The notes below the pieces were generated by a model. That model made no database searches, was not told the origin of the DNA, and worked only from the letters and a program-made list of their open reading frames with translations. The position numbers and the translations under genes are program-made. DNA of 45,250 nucleotides, taken from NCBI GenBank assembly GCA_964552035.1, contig CAZKFN010000008.1:1-45250 (forward strand). The letters run 5' to 3'. This DNA comes from CAZKFN01 sp964552035. GTDB taxonomy: Bacteria; Bacteroidota; Bacteroidia; Flavobacteriales_E; Vicingaceae. Below are positions 34,021 through 42,524 of the stretch, piece by piece; the stretch's first letter is position 1; each line of letters starts with the position of its first letter.

Positions 34021-34629
34021 TTGCTACTACCACATAATATATACGCAGAAAGTACTCCAAATCCATTAGCCATGAAGTTTATATCTAATCGGTACTTAGT
34101 ACTTGATGGTAAGGATTATGAATACAACCTAAACGGGAACACTGACGATTCCCCATTAGCTACCAATCTTTTAAACTTCCCCTTTATTTCCAATGTTTTT
34201 ATCTCTAGCAACTTTGTAACTATTACAAGGACTGAAATAATTGAATGGGAAGATGTAATCCATCAAATTAGGGATTACTTAACCGAGTTCTTAAATACGG
34301 GAGGTGAGGTAATCAAAATCCAAGATTTTAAAGAGGCCGACAAGTTATCAACAGACCAAAGTGGACTTAATATTCCTAAAAGGGAGAATTTAACTGGAAT
34401 TGATGCTAAAATTGCAGATATTCTAGAAGAATATGTTAAACCAGCTGTAGCAACTGATGGAGGAGCAATAGATTTTTATAGTTTTGAGAATGGAAGTGTT
34501 AGTGTGATACTCAGGGGTTCATGTAGTGGTTGCCCCTCTTCCACTTTTACTTTAAAATCGGGAATAGAAAATATGCTAAAGGAAATGCTCCCTAATCAAA
34601 TAAACGAAGTTATTGCCATAAATGGTTAA
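34021..34629 (+). CDS. nfu: Nfu-type iron-sulfur scaffold protein
   Basis: Carries or transfers Fe-S clusters to target proteins. It has 202 residues from TTG 34021, the only plausible start. The NFU1 N-terminal domain covers about 5-90 (YAESTPNPLAMKF, 8-20). The NifU C-terminal domain covers about 125-200, with VKPAVATDGGAIDF and the cluster-binding C168-S-G-C171 in GSCSGCPSS. It is not next to the suf operon but would work downstream of it. Confidence 0.93.
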   Translation: MLLPHNIYAESTPNPLAMKFISNRYLVLDGKDYEYNLNGNTDDSPLATNLLNFPFISNVFISSNFVTITRTEIIEWEDVIHQIRDYLTEFLNTGGEVIKIQDFKEADKLSTDQSGLNIPKRENLTGIDAKIADILEEYVKPAVATDGGAIDFYSFENGSVSVILRGSCSGCPSSTFTLKSGIENMLKEMLPNQINEVIAING

Positions 34630-34666
34630 AAATTTACATTTACTTCTTATCTTTATTATTTAATAG

Positions 34667-36019
34667 ATGAAAAAACACCTTTTAATAACTTTAAGCCTGC
34701 TGTACTCACTATCCTTTAGCGGCATTGGTCAGATAACCATTGACCATACCAATATGCCTCAAGCTGATGATACGCATAGGATATCTATTGGTACGCTCGA
34801 CTCCTCATTGAAAGGTGAATACGAAAAAATAGGAGCAAATCAGACTTGGGATTTTTCACTTTTAAAAGCGGACAGACAAAATTTAAAACAATTCTTTAAC
34901 TCCAAGGATACACCCTATCGTATTAATGGAAAAATAGCTGAAAAGATTGGGGATACTCTCCGCCAAGATGGGCTTGTGTTAGTTAATGTTTATGAATTTT
35001 ATACTTCAGACTCCAGAGCTTTTGTAAAAGATCAACGGGCAGCTACCATTGAAACGGGTATTATTCCTATGGTTTTAGATCCAATATATAGTGACCCGGA
35101 TGAAGTTTATCAATTCCCCTTAAACTACTTAGACGTAGATAGTAGTACTTTTAAATTTGTTTTTAACTTCCCAGTTTTTAAGGTGTACTACGGTTCTGAA
35201 GGTGATAGGATTAACAAAGTCGAAGGTTGGGGAAAAGTAACCACTCCATTTGGAACGTTTAATTGTTTAAAAGTGGTAACGGATATTATTTCTTTCGACT
35301 CCATAAGTTTCAATAATAATAATTCTAGTTATTTTAATTATCAAAGGGAATATAAATGGCTTACAAGGGATTTTAATATTCCAGTCTTAACAATTACTGG
35401 AAATGTTGATAATAATGTCTTTCAACCTGTAGCTGTTGAATATAAGGATTCTATTAGAGATGTACCTTCAATTTACGTGCCCATTACATCTTTTGCAGCT
35501 GATACTCAAAAGGCTAAAGTCGGAGATACCGTTAACTTTATTAATAATAGCATTAGCCTTAATACCCCAAAGTACAATTGGGACATTAAACCAGAAAGTT
35601 TCCGTTTTGTTAATAATACAAATAAAAATTCAAAAGATATCAACGTCGTTTTTACTGACAGTGGTTATTTTGATGTAGAATTGAGTGTAAGTAATAGTTA
35701 TGGTGAAGATGTTTTACGTTATAATAATTACATTCAAGTTTATCCAATTACAGGAATTAAAAGCTTTAAATTAAGCGAAGCTGTTCAGATTAATCCAAAT
35801 CCTTTAAAAAATGGGTCTAAACTAAATCTTAAAGGCATAAGACCCTTTCATCAAATTAAATTATACAATTTAGTAGGGAGTTTAGTTTATGAACTAGAAA
35901 TTCCAAAGGATTTAGATGAATTGCAATTAATGCTCCCAAAATTAAATTCAGGTAATTACTTTATTCAATTATCGGGGGATCAAAGAATCCAAACGCTCCA
36001 GCTAATTATAGCTGAATAG
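34667..36019 (+). CDS. Secreted protein with PKD-like and T9SS C-terminal sorting domains
   Basis: A 450-residue protein with a signal peptide ending SGIGQ. The large N-terminal part (about 22-265) is of unknown type. A PKD-like domain (about 268-360) contains SFAADTQKAKVGDTVNFIN and ends FDVELSVSNSYGEDV. The C-terminal sorting domain (about 368-450) contains QINPNPLKNGSKLNLKG, IKLYNLVGSLVYELE and LNSGNYFIQLS. This marks export by the type IX system and attachment to the surface or release. The substrate or partner is unknown. Confidence 0.9.
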   Translation: MKKHLLITLSLLYSLSFSGIGQITIDHTNMPQADDTHRISIGTLDSSLKGEYEKIGANQTWDFSLLKADRQNLKQFFNSKDTPYRINGKIAEKIGDTLRQDGLVLVNVYEFYTSDSRAFVKDQRAATIETGIIPMVLDPIYSDPDEVYQFPLNYLDVDSSTFKFVFNFPVFKVYYGSEGDRINKVEGWGKVTTPFGTFNCLKVVTDIISFDSISFNNNNSSYFNYQREYKWLTRDFNIPVLTITGNVDNNVFQPVAVEYKDSIRDVPSIYVPITSFAADTQKAKVGDTVNFINNSISLNTPKYNWDIKPESFRFVNNTNKNSKDINVVFTDSGYFDVELSVSNSYGEDVLRYNNYIQVYPITGIKSFKLSEAVQINPNPLKNGSKLNLKGIRPFHQIKLYNLVGSLVYELEIPKDLDELQLMLPKLNSGNYFIQLSGDQRIQTLQLIIAE

Positions 36020-36092
36020 TTTTGGCAGGCTTTTCTTCTCCTTGCTTAGAAAAAGTCCTATTAATAATGTTAACTAAAAAAAGTAGATTGTT

Positions 36093-36100
36093 TAAGTTTG
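36093..36100 (+). promoter_or_regulatory. -7 box for the PurF-like gene
   Basis: TAAGTTTG fits TAnnTTTG and ends 28 nt before the ATG at 36129. No TTG is seen at the proper -33 spacing. Confidence 0.4.
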
Positions 36101-36128
36101 TGTCCTATTCCTATTATTTCTATATCCA

Positions 36129-38063
36129 ATGAGTGATCCTATTAAACACGAATGCGGGCTTGCCTTCATCAGACTAAGGAAACCTTTAAAGTACTATCAA
36201 GAAAAATATGGCTCAATTACTTACGGCCTAGACAAGTTATACTTATTGATGGAAAAGCAGCATAATCGAGGGCAAGATGGGGCTGGTGTGGCAAATATAA
36301 AATTAGACGTAGAAGCAGGTTCCAGATTTATAAGCCGAAAAAGGTCAAATAATCCTCAACCAATTAAAGATGTTTTTGAAAAGATAAATCAACAATTCTA
36401 CGACATACAAGAAAGAAATCCAGAATTATTAAAAGATTTAGATTATGTAAAAAAGCATCTAAGTTTTACAGGAGAAGTATTTCTAGGGCATTTAAGAGAT
36501 GGAGTTTCTGGTAAAAATAGCATAGAGTCTTGCCATCCCTTTCTTAGGCAAAATAATTGGATGACCAGAAATTTAGTGCTAGCAGGAAATTTTAACTTAA
36601 CCAATGTGGATGAACTTTTTGATTTGTTAGTCAATATTGGGCAACATCCTAAAGAAAAGTCCGATGCTGTAACTGTTTTAGAGAAAATAGGCCATTTTTT
36701 AGACGAGGAAAATCAAAGGTTATACGAACATTATAAGTCCTTAGGCTACCCTAAGATTAAAATCTCCAAGCTCATTGCTAAAAATATGAAAATTGATCAT
36801 ATCCTTAAAAGATCTTCAGAAGATTGGGACGGGGGATATGTTATGGCTGGAATTTTTGGGCATGGAGATGCTTTCGTACTTCGCGATCCATCCGGCATTC
36901 GCCCAGCCTTCTATTATTACGACGATGAAGTAGTTGTTGTATCCTCTGAGAGACCTGCTATACAAACTGCTTTTAATGTAAACACATCTGATGTACAAGA
37001 AATTGAGCCTGGGTATGCTCTTATCATTAAAAAGGATGCCAGTTTTCAATTGAAAGAGATTTTACCTCCGCTTCCACAAACATCCTGTTCTTTCGAAAGG
37101 ATTTATTTTTCTAGAGGTAGCGATACCGATATCTATAAAGAGCGTAAGGAGTTAGGGAGATCAATTTGTCCCGAAATCCTTAAAGGGATTAACTATGATT
37201 TAAAACATAGTGTTTTTTCATTTATTCCCAATACAGCAGAAACCTCATTTTATGGAATGGTAAAGGGATTGGATGATTATTTAAATGAAGTAAAAAAGAA
37301 GAAAATCTTACAGCTTAAAGAACCTATTGATCCCGCAAAATTGCACGAAATTCTTTCCATTAGAACTAGAATTGAAAAAATAGCTATTAAAGATGCCAAG
37401 CTAAGAACATTTATAACTCAAGATAATAAACGAAGTGATTTAGTCTCTCATGTTTATGATATTACCTATGGAACTATTAATAAAGGAGTTGATAACCTCA
37501 TAGTTATCGATGATTCTATTGTAAGAGGAACTACTTTAAAAGAAAGTATTTTAAGAATTTTAGATCGATTAGGCCCTAAAAAAATTATAGTAGCTTCTTC
37601 TGCTCCTCAAATTCGATATCCAGATTGTTATGGAATAGAAATGTCTAAACTCAGTGAATTTGTAGCTTTTCAAGCGGCAATAGCCTTACTAAAAGAAACA
37701 GGGAAAGAAGAGGTTATAAAAGACGTTTATACCAAATGCAAAAATCAAGAAAATGCTTCTAGAAAGGCGATAAAAAATTATGTAAAAGAAATTTATGAAC
37801 CTTTTCAAGCAGAAGATATTTCAAATAAAATTGCCCAACTAATTAAACCTGAAGGCATGCAAGCAGATCTGCAAATTATCTATCAGACTATTGAAGGGAT
37901 GCATGCTGCTATTCCAAAACACAATGGAGACTGGTACTTTACCGGCAACTATCCTACTCCAGGTGGAAATAAGGTGCTTAATCAAAGCTTTATTAACTTT
38001 TATGAAGGTAAAGATGCCAAATTTTATTGGAAACATAATAAACAAGACGGAAAAGAGTTTTAA
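36129..38063 (+). CDS. Long amidophosphoribosyltransferase-like protein (PurF paralogue)
   Basis: A 644-residue class-II glutamine amidotransferase fused to a phosphoribosyltransferase domain, much longer than classical PurF (about 500). Cys9 (KHECGLAF) would become the N-terminal nucleophile after removal of eight residues. EKQHNRGQDGAG and RDPSGIRPAFYYYDD are recognisable. The PRPP loop reads VIDDSIVRGTT (about 458-468), and GIEMSKLSEFVAF is the late block. This long form is common in Bacteroidota beside an ordinary PurF. Here the glutamine-site motif reads HLRDGVSG (121-128), where relatives and PurF usually have an R-Y pair. Catalysis of the first purine step is uncertain. Confidence 0.85.
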   Translation: MSDPIKHECGLAFIRLRKPLKYYQEKYGSITYGLDKLYLLMEKQHNRGQDGAGVANIKLDVEAGSRFISRKRSNNPQPIKDVFEKINQQFYDIQERNPELLKDLDYVKKHLSFTGEVFLGHLRDGVSGKNSIESCHPFLRQNNWMTRNLVLAGNFNLTNVDELFDLLVNIGQHPKEKSDAVTVLEKIGHFLDEENQRLYEHYKSLGYPKIKISKLIAKNMKIDHILKRSSEDWDGGYVMAGIFGHGDAFVLRDPSGIRPAFYYYDDEVVVVSSERPAIQTAFNVNTSDVQEIEPGYALIIKKDASFQLKEILPPLPQTSCSFERIYFSRGSDTDIYKERKELGRSICPEILKGINYDLKHSVFSFIPNTAETSFYGMVKGLDDYLNEVKKKKILQLKEPIDPAKLHEILSIRTRIEKIAIKDAKLRTFITQDNKRSDLVSHVYDITYGTINKGVDNLIVIDDSIVRGTTLKESILRILDRLGPKKIIVASSAPQIRYPDCYGIEMSKLSEFVAFQAAIALLKETGKEEVIKDVYTKCKNQENASRKAIKNYVKEIYEPFQAEDISNKIAQLIKPEGMQADLQIIYQTIEGMHAAIPKHNGDWYFTGNYPTPGGNKVLNQSFINFYEGKDAKFYWKHNKQDGKEF

Positions 38064-38100
38064 AGCATTTCAATAAGTCTTTAAAAAGTACAATTAATAC

Positions 38101-38108
38101 TATCTTTG
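38101..38108 (+). promoter_or_regulatory. -7 box for dxs
   Basis: TATCTTTG matches the Bacteroidota -7 consensus and ends 26 nt before the dxs ATG at 38135. No -33 TTG is visible. Confidence 0.5.
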
Positions 38109-38134
38109 TTGAGTTTTATACATTCTTTCAACCC

Positions 38135-40072
38135 ATGACATTTAAAGCCGGTAAATTATTAGCCCAAATAGAGTATCCTAAAGATTTGCGTGAAAAAATG
38201 CAAATCTCAGATTTACCTGCACTTACTCAAGAACTTCGTGATTATATTATCGATGTTGTTTCTGCAAAAGGGGGGCACTTTTCTGCTAGTCTTGGTGTTG
38301 CAGAATTAACCGTTGCCTTACACTACGTATTCAATACCCCTTATGACCAATTAGTATGGGATGTTGGTCATCAAGCTTACGGACATAAAATACTTACAGG
38401 TAGAAGAGATGTCTTTCATACCAATAGAGTTCTAAATGGAATAAGTGGTTTCCCAAAAAGAAGTGAGAGCGAGTTTGATACTTTTGGAGTAGGGCATAGT
38501 TCTACTTCTATTTCTGCTGCTCTTGGAATGGCAGTTGGCTCAAACCTTCAAAAGGATTTAGAACGCCAACATATTGCCGTAATTGGTGATGGAGCTATGA
38601 CTGCAGGGTTAGCATTTGAAGGATTAAATCACAGTGGCGTTGCCGATTCTAATCTTTTAATTATTCTCAATGATAATTGTATGTCTATAGACCCTAATGT
38701 AGGAGCTTTAAGAGAATATTTAACAGACATCACTACTTCTTATACCTACAATAAAGTTAAGGATGAAGTATGGAGAATGTTAGGTAAGATATCGAAATTT
38801 GGACCTAACGCTCAGTCTATAGCTCAACGAGTAGAAAACTTAATCAAAGCTTCGTTTCTTAAAGAAAGTAATTTATTTGAATCTTTAAACTTCCGATATT
38901 TTGGTCCAATAGATGGGCACAATGTAACTCATTTGGTAGAAGTATTAAACGATTTAAAAAGTATTCCCGGCCCAAAAATACTACATATTTTAACAACAAA
39001 AGGAAAGGGATATAGCCTTGCAGAAAAAGAACAAACTAAATGGCATGCTCCTGGTATTTTTAATAAAGAAACGGGTGAAATAATAAAAGTTACACCTAAA
39101 AGTCCACAGCCTCCTAGGTTTCAAGAAGTTTTTGGACATACTATAGTAGAACTGGCCGAGAAAAACGAAAAAATTGTTGGCGTTACACCTGCTATGCCTT
39201 CAGGTTGTTCGCTTGATATCATGATGGCTGCTATGCCCGATAGAGCATTTGATGTTGGAATTGCAGAACAACATGCTGTAACTTTTTCTGCAGGTCTAGC
39301 AACTACAGGAATGATACCTTTTTGCAACATTTATTCCTCTTTTATGCAAAGAGCTTATGATCAAGTTATTCACGATGTTGCCATTCAAAATTTAAACGTT
39401 ATTTTCTGTTTAGATAGAGCTGGATTTGTTGGAGCTGACGGACCCACACATCATGGAGTTTATGATTTGGCTTATATGCGATGTATCCCAAACATGATTG
39501 TTGCCTCTCCCATGAATGAAGAAGAACTAAGAGACATGATGTTTACTGCACAAGCAGAAAACCATGGGCCTTTTTCTATTCGCTACCCTAGAGGTAAAGG
39601 AGTAATGCCCCAATGGAAAACTCCTTTTAAAATGATGAAAATTGGAAAAGGTAACAAAGTAAAATCCGGTGAAGACATTGCGATTTTAAGTATTGGACCA
39701 ATTGGAAATTACGCTTTAAAAGCAGCTCAACAATTAGAAAAAGAAGATATTTCCGTTGCTCTCTACAACATGAGATTTGTCAAACCTATTGATGAAATGT
39801 TGCTGCATGAAGTTTTCGGAAAATTTGACAAAGTCATTACCGTTGAAGATGGATGTATTCAAGGTGGTATGGGAAGTGCTGTCTTAGAGTTTATGGCCGA
39901 CCATCAATATCAAGCCACAGTCAAACGCTTAGGGATTCCCGATAGAGTAATAGAGCACGGTACACAAGATGAACTTTATTCTGCTTGTGGATATGACGTA
40001 GAAGGTATTAAGGAAACTGTAAAAAACTTAAATTCTTCAAGTAGTGGCAAAAGTACAAGCGCATTTGCCTAA
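38135..40072 (+). CDS. dxs: 1-deoxy-D-xylulose-5-phosphate synthase
   Basis: A thiamine-diphosphate enzyme joining pyruvate and glyceraldehyde 3-phosphate, the first step of the MEP isoprenoid route. Its product also feeds PdxJ. The protein is 645 residues, full length. Motifs are GGHFSASLGVAELTVALHY (47-65), DVGHQAYGHKILTGR, and the ThDP motif GDGAMTAGLAFEGLN (151-165) ending in ILNDN. The GIAEQHAVTFSAG block carries the conserved Glu. The C-terminal transketolase-like region includes TVEDGCIQGGMGSAV. Confidence 0.97.
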   Translation: MTFKAGKLLAQIEYPKDLREKMQISDLPALTQELRDYIIDVVSAKGGHFSASLGVAELTVALHYVFNTPYDQLVWDVGHQAYGHKILTGRRDVFHTNRVLNGISGFPKRSESEFDTFGVGHSSTSISAALGMAVGSNLQKDLERQHIAVIGDGAMTAGLAFEGLNHSGVADSNLLIILNDNCMSIDPNVGALREYLTDITTSYTYNKVKDEVWRMLGKISKFGPNAQSIAQRVENLIKASFLKESNLFESLNFRYFGPIDGHNVTHLVEVLNDLKSIPGPKILHILTTKGKGYSLAEKEQTKWHAPGIFNKETGEIIKVTPKSPQPPRFQEVFGHTIVELAEKNEKIVGVTPAMPSGCSLDIMMAAMPDRAFDVGIAEQHAVTFSAGLATTGMIPFCNIYSSFMQRAYDQVIHDVAIQNLNVIFCLDRAGFVGADGPTHHGVYDLAYMRCIPNMIVASPMNEEELRDMMFTAQAENHGPFSIRYPRGKGVMPQWKTPFKMMKIGKGNKVKSGEDIAILSIGPIGNYALKAAQQLEKEDISVALYNMRFVKPIDEMLLHEVFGKFDKVITVEDGCIQGGMGSAVLEFMADHQYQATVKRLGIPDRVIEHGTQDELYSACGYDVEGIKETVKNLNSSSSGKSTSAFA

Positions 40073-40166
40073 TCTTTAATCCCACAAAACATTCTTACTT
40101 CTTTTTGGTTGATATAGGTAATCAAGCTATAGCTTCTGAAATTTTTTAATTACAATCTAATCTATT

Positions 40167-41183
40167 ATGGAATTTGGAATAGGAATGTTTGGTGATTTAC
40201 AATATGATCGTAAAAGTAGTACCTATCAAAAGCCTGGGAGTCGCTTAAATGAAATTATAGAAGAAGTAAAACTTGCTGACCAAGTGGGCATTGATACTTT
40301 TGCTATCGGAGAACATCACCGACCGGATTATGCTGTTCCCTCTCCAGAAACCATTTTAGCTGCATTAGCAACTGTGACCCATAAAATCAAACTCTCTAGC
40401 GGGGTGAATGTAATCAGCTCCACCGATCCGGTAAAACTTTATCAAGAATTTGCCATGATAGATTTAATATCTAATCATCGAGCAGAAATTATGGCAGGAA
40501 GAGGGAGCTTTATAGAATCCTTTCCACTTTTTGGATATCAACTTAGTGATTACAATGAGCTTTTTGAAGAAAAATTAAATCTGCTGGTTCTTCTTAACCA
40601 ACAAGGAGTAATTAATTGGAAAGGAAAGTTTAGGGCAGAAATTAAAAACCAAACAATATATCCCCAATTAGAAAACCCTCTGCCTTTGTGGATTGCTGTT
40701 GGTGGAACTCCATCCTCCGTATTAAGGGCGGCAAAATATGGTATTCCTATTATGTTTGCCATCATCGGTGGAATGCCTAAAAACTTTATCCCTTTAGTGG
40801 AATACTATAAAAGTGAATATCTTAAACACGGCCATGATCCTAAGGAAATGCAAATTGGAGTTCATGCACATACGTATATTGGGGAATCCAAGGAAAATGT
40901 CTTAGAAAATTATTTCGAAACCTATGCTACTTCAATGAATAGAATAGGTAAGGAAAGAGGTTGGGCACCCTATACACCACAACAGTTTTTAGGAGGTATG
41001 CATGAAGAGGGAGCTTTAGTTATGGGTAGTCCTGAAGATGTTTCAAAAAAAATTAATTCTTTTAAAGAAATGTTTGGACTCACTCGATTTGTAGCGCACA
41101 TTGATGTTGGTGGACCTACTCATAAAGAACTCATAAAAACCATAGAATTGTTTGGTAAAAAAGTTATTCCAGCAATTAGCTAG
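40167..41183 (+). CDS. LLM-class flavin-dependent oxidoreductase
   Basis: A 338-residue luciferase-like TIM-barrel monooxygenase, probably FMN-dependent. Recognisable pieces are MEFGIGMFGDL, FAIGEHHRPDYAVPSPE (about 46-62), the KIKLSSGVNVISSTDPVKLYQ segment with the typical bulge region, AEIMAGRGSFIESFPLFG, and LPLWIAVGGTPSSVLRAAKYG. The substrate is unknown. It is a single gene, convergent with the suf operon end, with 26 bases between stops. Confidence 0.9.
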   Translation: MEFGIGMFGDLQYDRKSSTYQKPGSRLNEIIEEVKLADQVGIDTFAIGEHHRPDYAVPSPETILAALATVTHKIKLSSGVNVISSTDPVKLYQEFAMIDLISNHRAEIMAGRGSFIESFPLFGYQLSDYNELFEEKLNLLVLLNQQGVINWKGKFRAEIKNQTIYPQLENPLPLWIAVGGTPSSVLRAAKYGIPIMFAIIGGMPKNFIPLVEYYKSEYLKHGHDPKEMQIGVHAHTYIGESKENVLENYFETYATSMNRIGKERGWAPYTPQQFLGGMHEEGALVMGSPEDVSKKINSFKEMFGLTRFVAHIDVGGPTHKELIKTIELFGKKVIPAIS

Positions 41184-41209
41184 CAGAAAATATAAAATCC
41201 CTTTTGCTA

Positions 41210-41734
41210 TTATCTTCTAGGTCGTGGTTTTTTATACAGAGGAACTGTAGAGCAAGGCTCACCATACATTATAATTCTAGCGTAAGGACGAAGCATTTCT
41301 GCCAATTTGATATACGCTGAGGAAGGAATATTTGCTTTTTCACTACAGCCTTTTATAACTATTCTTGCATCTTCATATTCCTGAGGATTGATATTTTTAT
41401 TCAATGTTTCTTCAAACAGAACAGCATTTAAAGTAGCTAAATCTCCATAAACTACCCTTCGGGCATAAGGTTGTAATACAGTAGCCAACAACATATATGC
41501 CCAAACAGGGACTATAGCGTCTATTGAACAATGTAAGGCAACATTTTTACCTTCGTATATACTCCAATCATTCTCTTTAACAAAAGCTCTAAAGTCTTTT
41601 TCTTTTAAAGCTATTCCCTGCCAAAGATTATCTTTAATATCGTATAATATCCTTTCACCCTCAGGATAAAAGTCTTCAAGGTTCAACGTAATCAAGCCAC
41701 TTTGTGCAACTCGATTAATAATCTCTTCTGCCAT
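41210..41734 (-). CDS. DUF2480 family protein, last gene of the suf cluster
   Basis: A 174-residue cytoplasmic protein of the DUF2480 family. Segments include NRVAQSGLITLNLEDFYP (7-24), a middle WQGIALKEKDFRAFVKENDW, CSIDAIVPVWAYMLLAT, and a late region with Cys (IKGCSEKANIPSSAYIKLAE) ending in a proline/arginine tail. The family is largely confined to Bacteroidota and is often encoded after sufE/sufT, so a supporting role in Fe-S metabolism is inferred. The biochemical function is not known. Confidence 0.87.
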   Translation of the reverse strand: MAEEIINRVAQSGLITLNLEDFYPEGERILYDIKDNLWQGIALKEKDFRAFVKENDWSIYEGKNVALHCSIDAIVPVWAYMLLATVLQPYARRVVYGDLATLNAVLFEETLNKNINPQEYEDARIVIKGCSEKANIPSSAYIKLAEMLRPYARIIMYGEPCSTVPLYKKPRPRR

Positions 41735-41741
41735 AAATATT

Positions 41742-41751
41742 NNNNNNNNNN
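41742..41751. other. Assembly gap (10 N) between sufT and DUF2480 genes
   Basis: Exactly ten N lie in the spacer between the DUF59 gene stop and the DUF2480 start. No coding frame is broken, but the true spacer length is unknown. Confidence 0.95.
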
Positions 41752-41752
41752 T

Positions 41753-42088
41753 TTATAAAAATCCTAATTCTAACAATGCCTCTTCGCTCATCATCTCTCT
41801 TCCCCAAGGTGGATCCCAAACCATAACAACTTCTGCACTTTTCACAGACCAAATACCACCAACTTTTACCTTTACTTCATTGGGCATTGATTCCGCTACT
41901 GGACAGTTAGGTGAAGTTAGGGTCATATCAATACTCACATTGAATTCTTCATCTATATTAATAGCATAAATTAAGCCCAAATCATAAATATTAATTGGAA
42001 TCTCTGGGTCATAAATTGTTCGGAGAATATCTATAACATGATTTTCTACATCCTTTTTACTGAGGTCTTTTATATCTTTCTTTTCCAT
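41753..42088 (-). CDS. sufT: SUF-associated DUF59/MIP18-family protein (SufT-like)
   Basis: A 111-residue protein of the MIP18/PaaD/SufT family acting in Fe-S cluster maturation. YDPEIPINIYDLGLIYAI (26-43) is the family signature. A conserved Cys62 is found in TLTSPNCPVAESMP, and VWDPPWGREMMSEEA is the typical C-terminal block. It follows sufE by 4 bases. The symbol is given from context; the activity has not been shown here. Confidence 0.9.
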   Translation of the reverse strand: MEKKDIKDLSKKDVENHVIDILRTIYDPEIPINIYDLGLIYAINIDEEFNVSIDMTLTSPNCPVAESMPNEVKVKVGGIWSVKSAEVVMVWDPPWGREMMSEEALLELGFL

Positions 42089-42092
42089 AATA

Positions 42093-42512
42093 TTAAACTT
42101 TTGCTTGCAGCGCTATTGCATACATTTTTATTTGTTTGATCATACTTACCAATCCATTTGATCGAGTTGGAGAAAGGTGTTCTTTTAATCCTATCTCATC
42201 TACAAAAAACAAATCAGAATTGATAATTTCTTTAGGTTCACTATTGGTAAATACCCTAATCATTAAGGATATAATTCCCTTTGTTATAATCGCATCGCTA
42301 TCGGCAGTAAAGTGAATTTTTCCGTCTTCTAAATCTGCTGCTAACCACACTCTAGATTGACAACCATTGATTAAATTTTCATCTACCTTTTTCTCTAAAT
42401 CTATTAAAGGAAGTTCCTTTCCTAAGGAAATAATATACTCATACTTTTCCATCCAATCCCCATACATGGAAAATTCATCAACTATCTCTTCTTGTCTTTC
42501 CTGTATTGTCAT
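42093..42512 (-). CDS. sufE: Cysteine desulfurase sulfur acceptor SufE
   Basis: Takes the persulfide sulfur from SufS and passes it to the scaffold. The 139-residue protein has the active-site Cys51 in LINGCQSRVWL (48-58), exactly where SufE carries it. LIDLEKKVDENL precedes it, and DEIGLKEHLSPTRSNGL follows. It lies 12 bases after sufS in the same operon. Confidence 0.95.
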   Translation of the reverse strand: MTIQERQEEIVDEFSMYGDWMEKYEYIISLGKELPLIDLEKKVDENLINGCQSRVWLAADLEDGKIHFTADSDAIITKGIISLMIRVFTNSEPKEIINSDLFFVDEIGLKEHLSPTRSNGLVSMIKQIKMYAIALQAKV

Positions 42513-42524
42513 TCCCTAAATTTT

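Noticed and set aside
36019..36060. Hairpin after the T9SS cargo gene
   Set aside because: The arms are imperfect with bulges and are not followed by a T run.
41181..41209. Weak inverted repeat between the LLM oxidoreductase and DUF2480 genes as a bidirectional terminator
   Set aside because: The arms pair only with a bulge and are almost all A/T, and no clear T tract follows.
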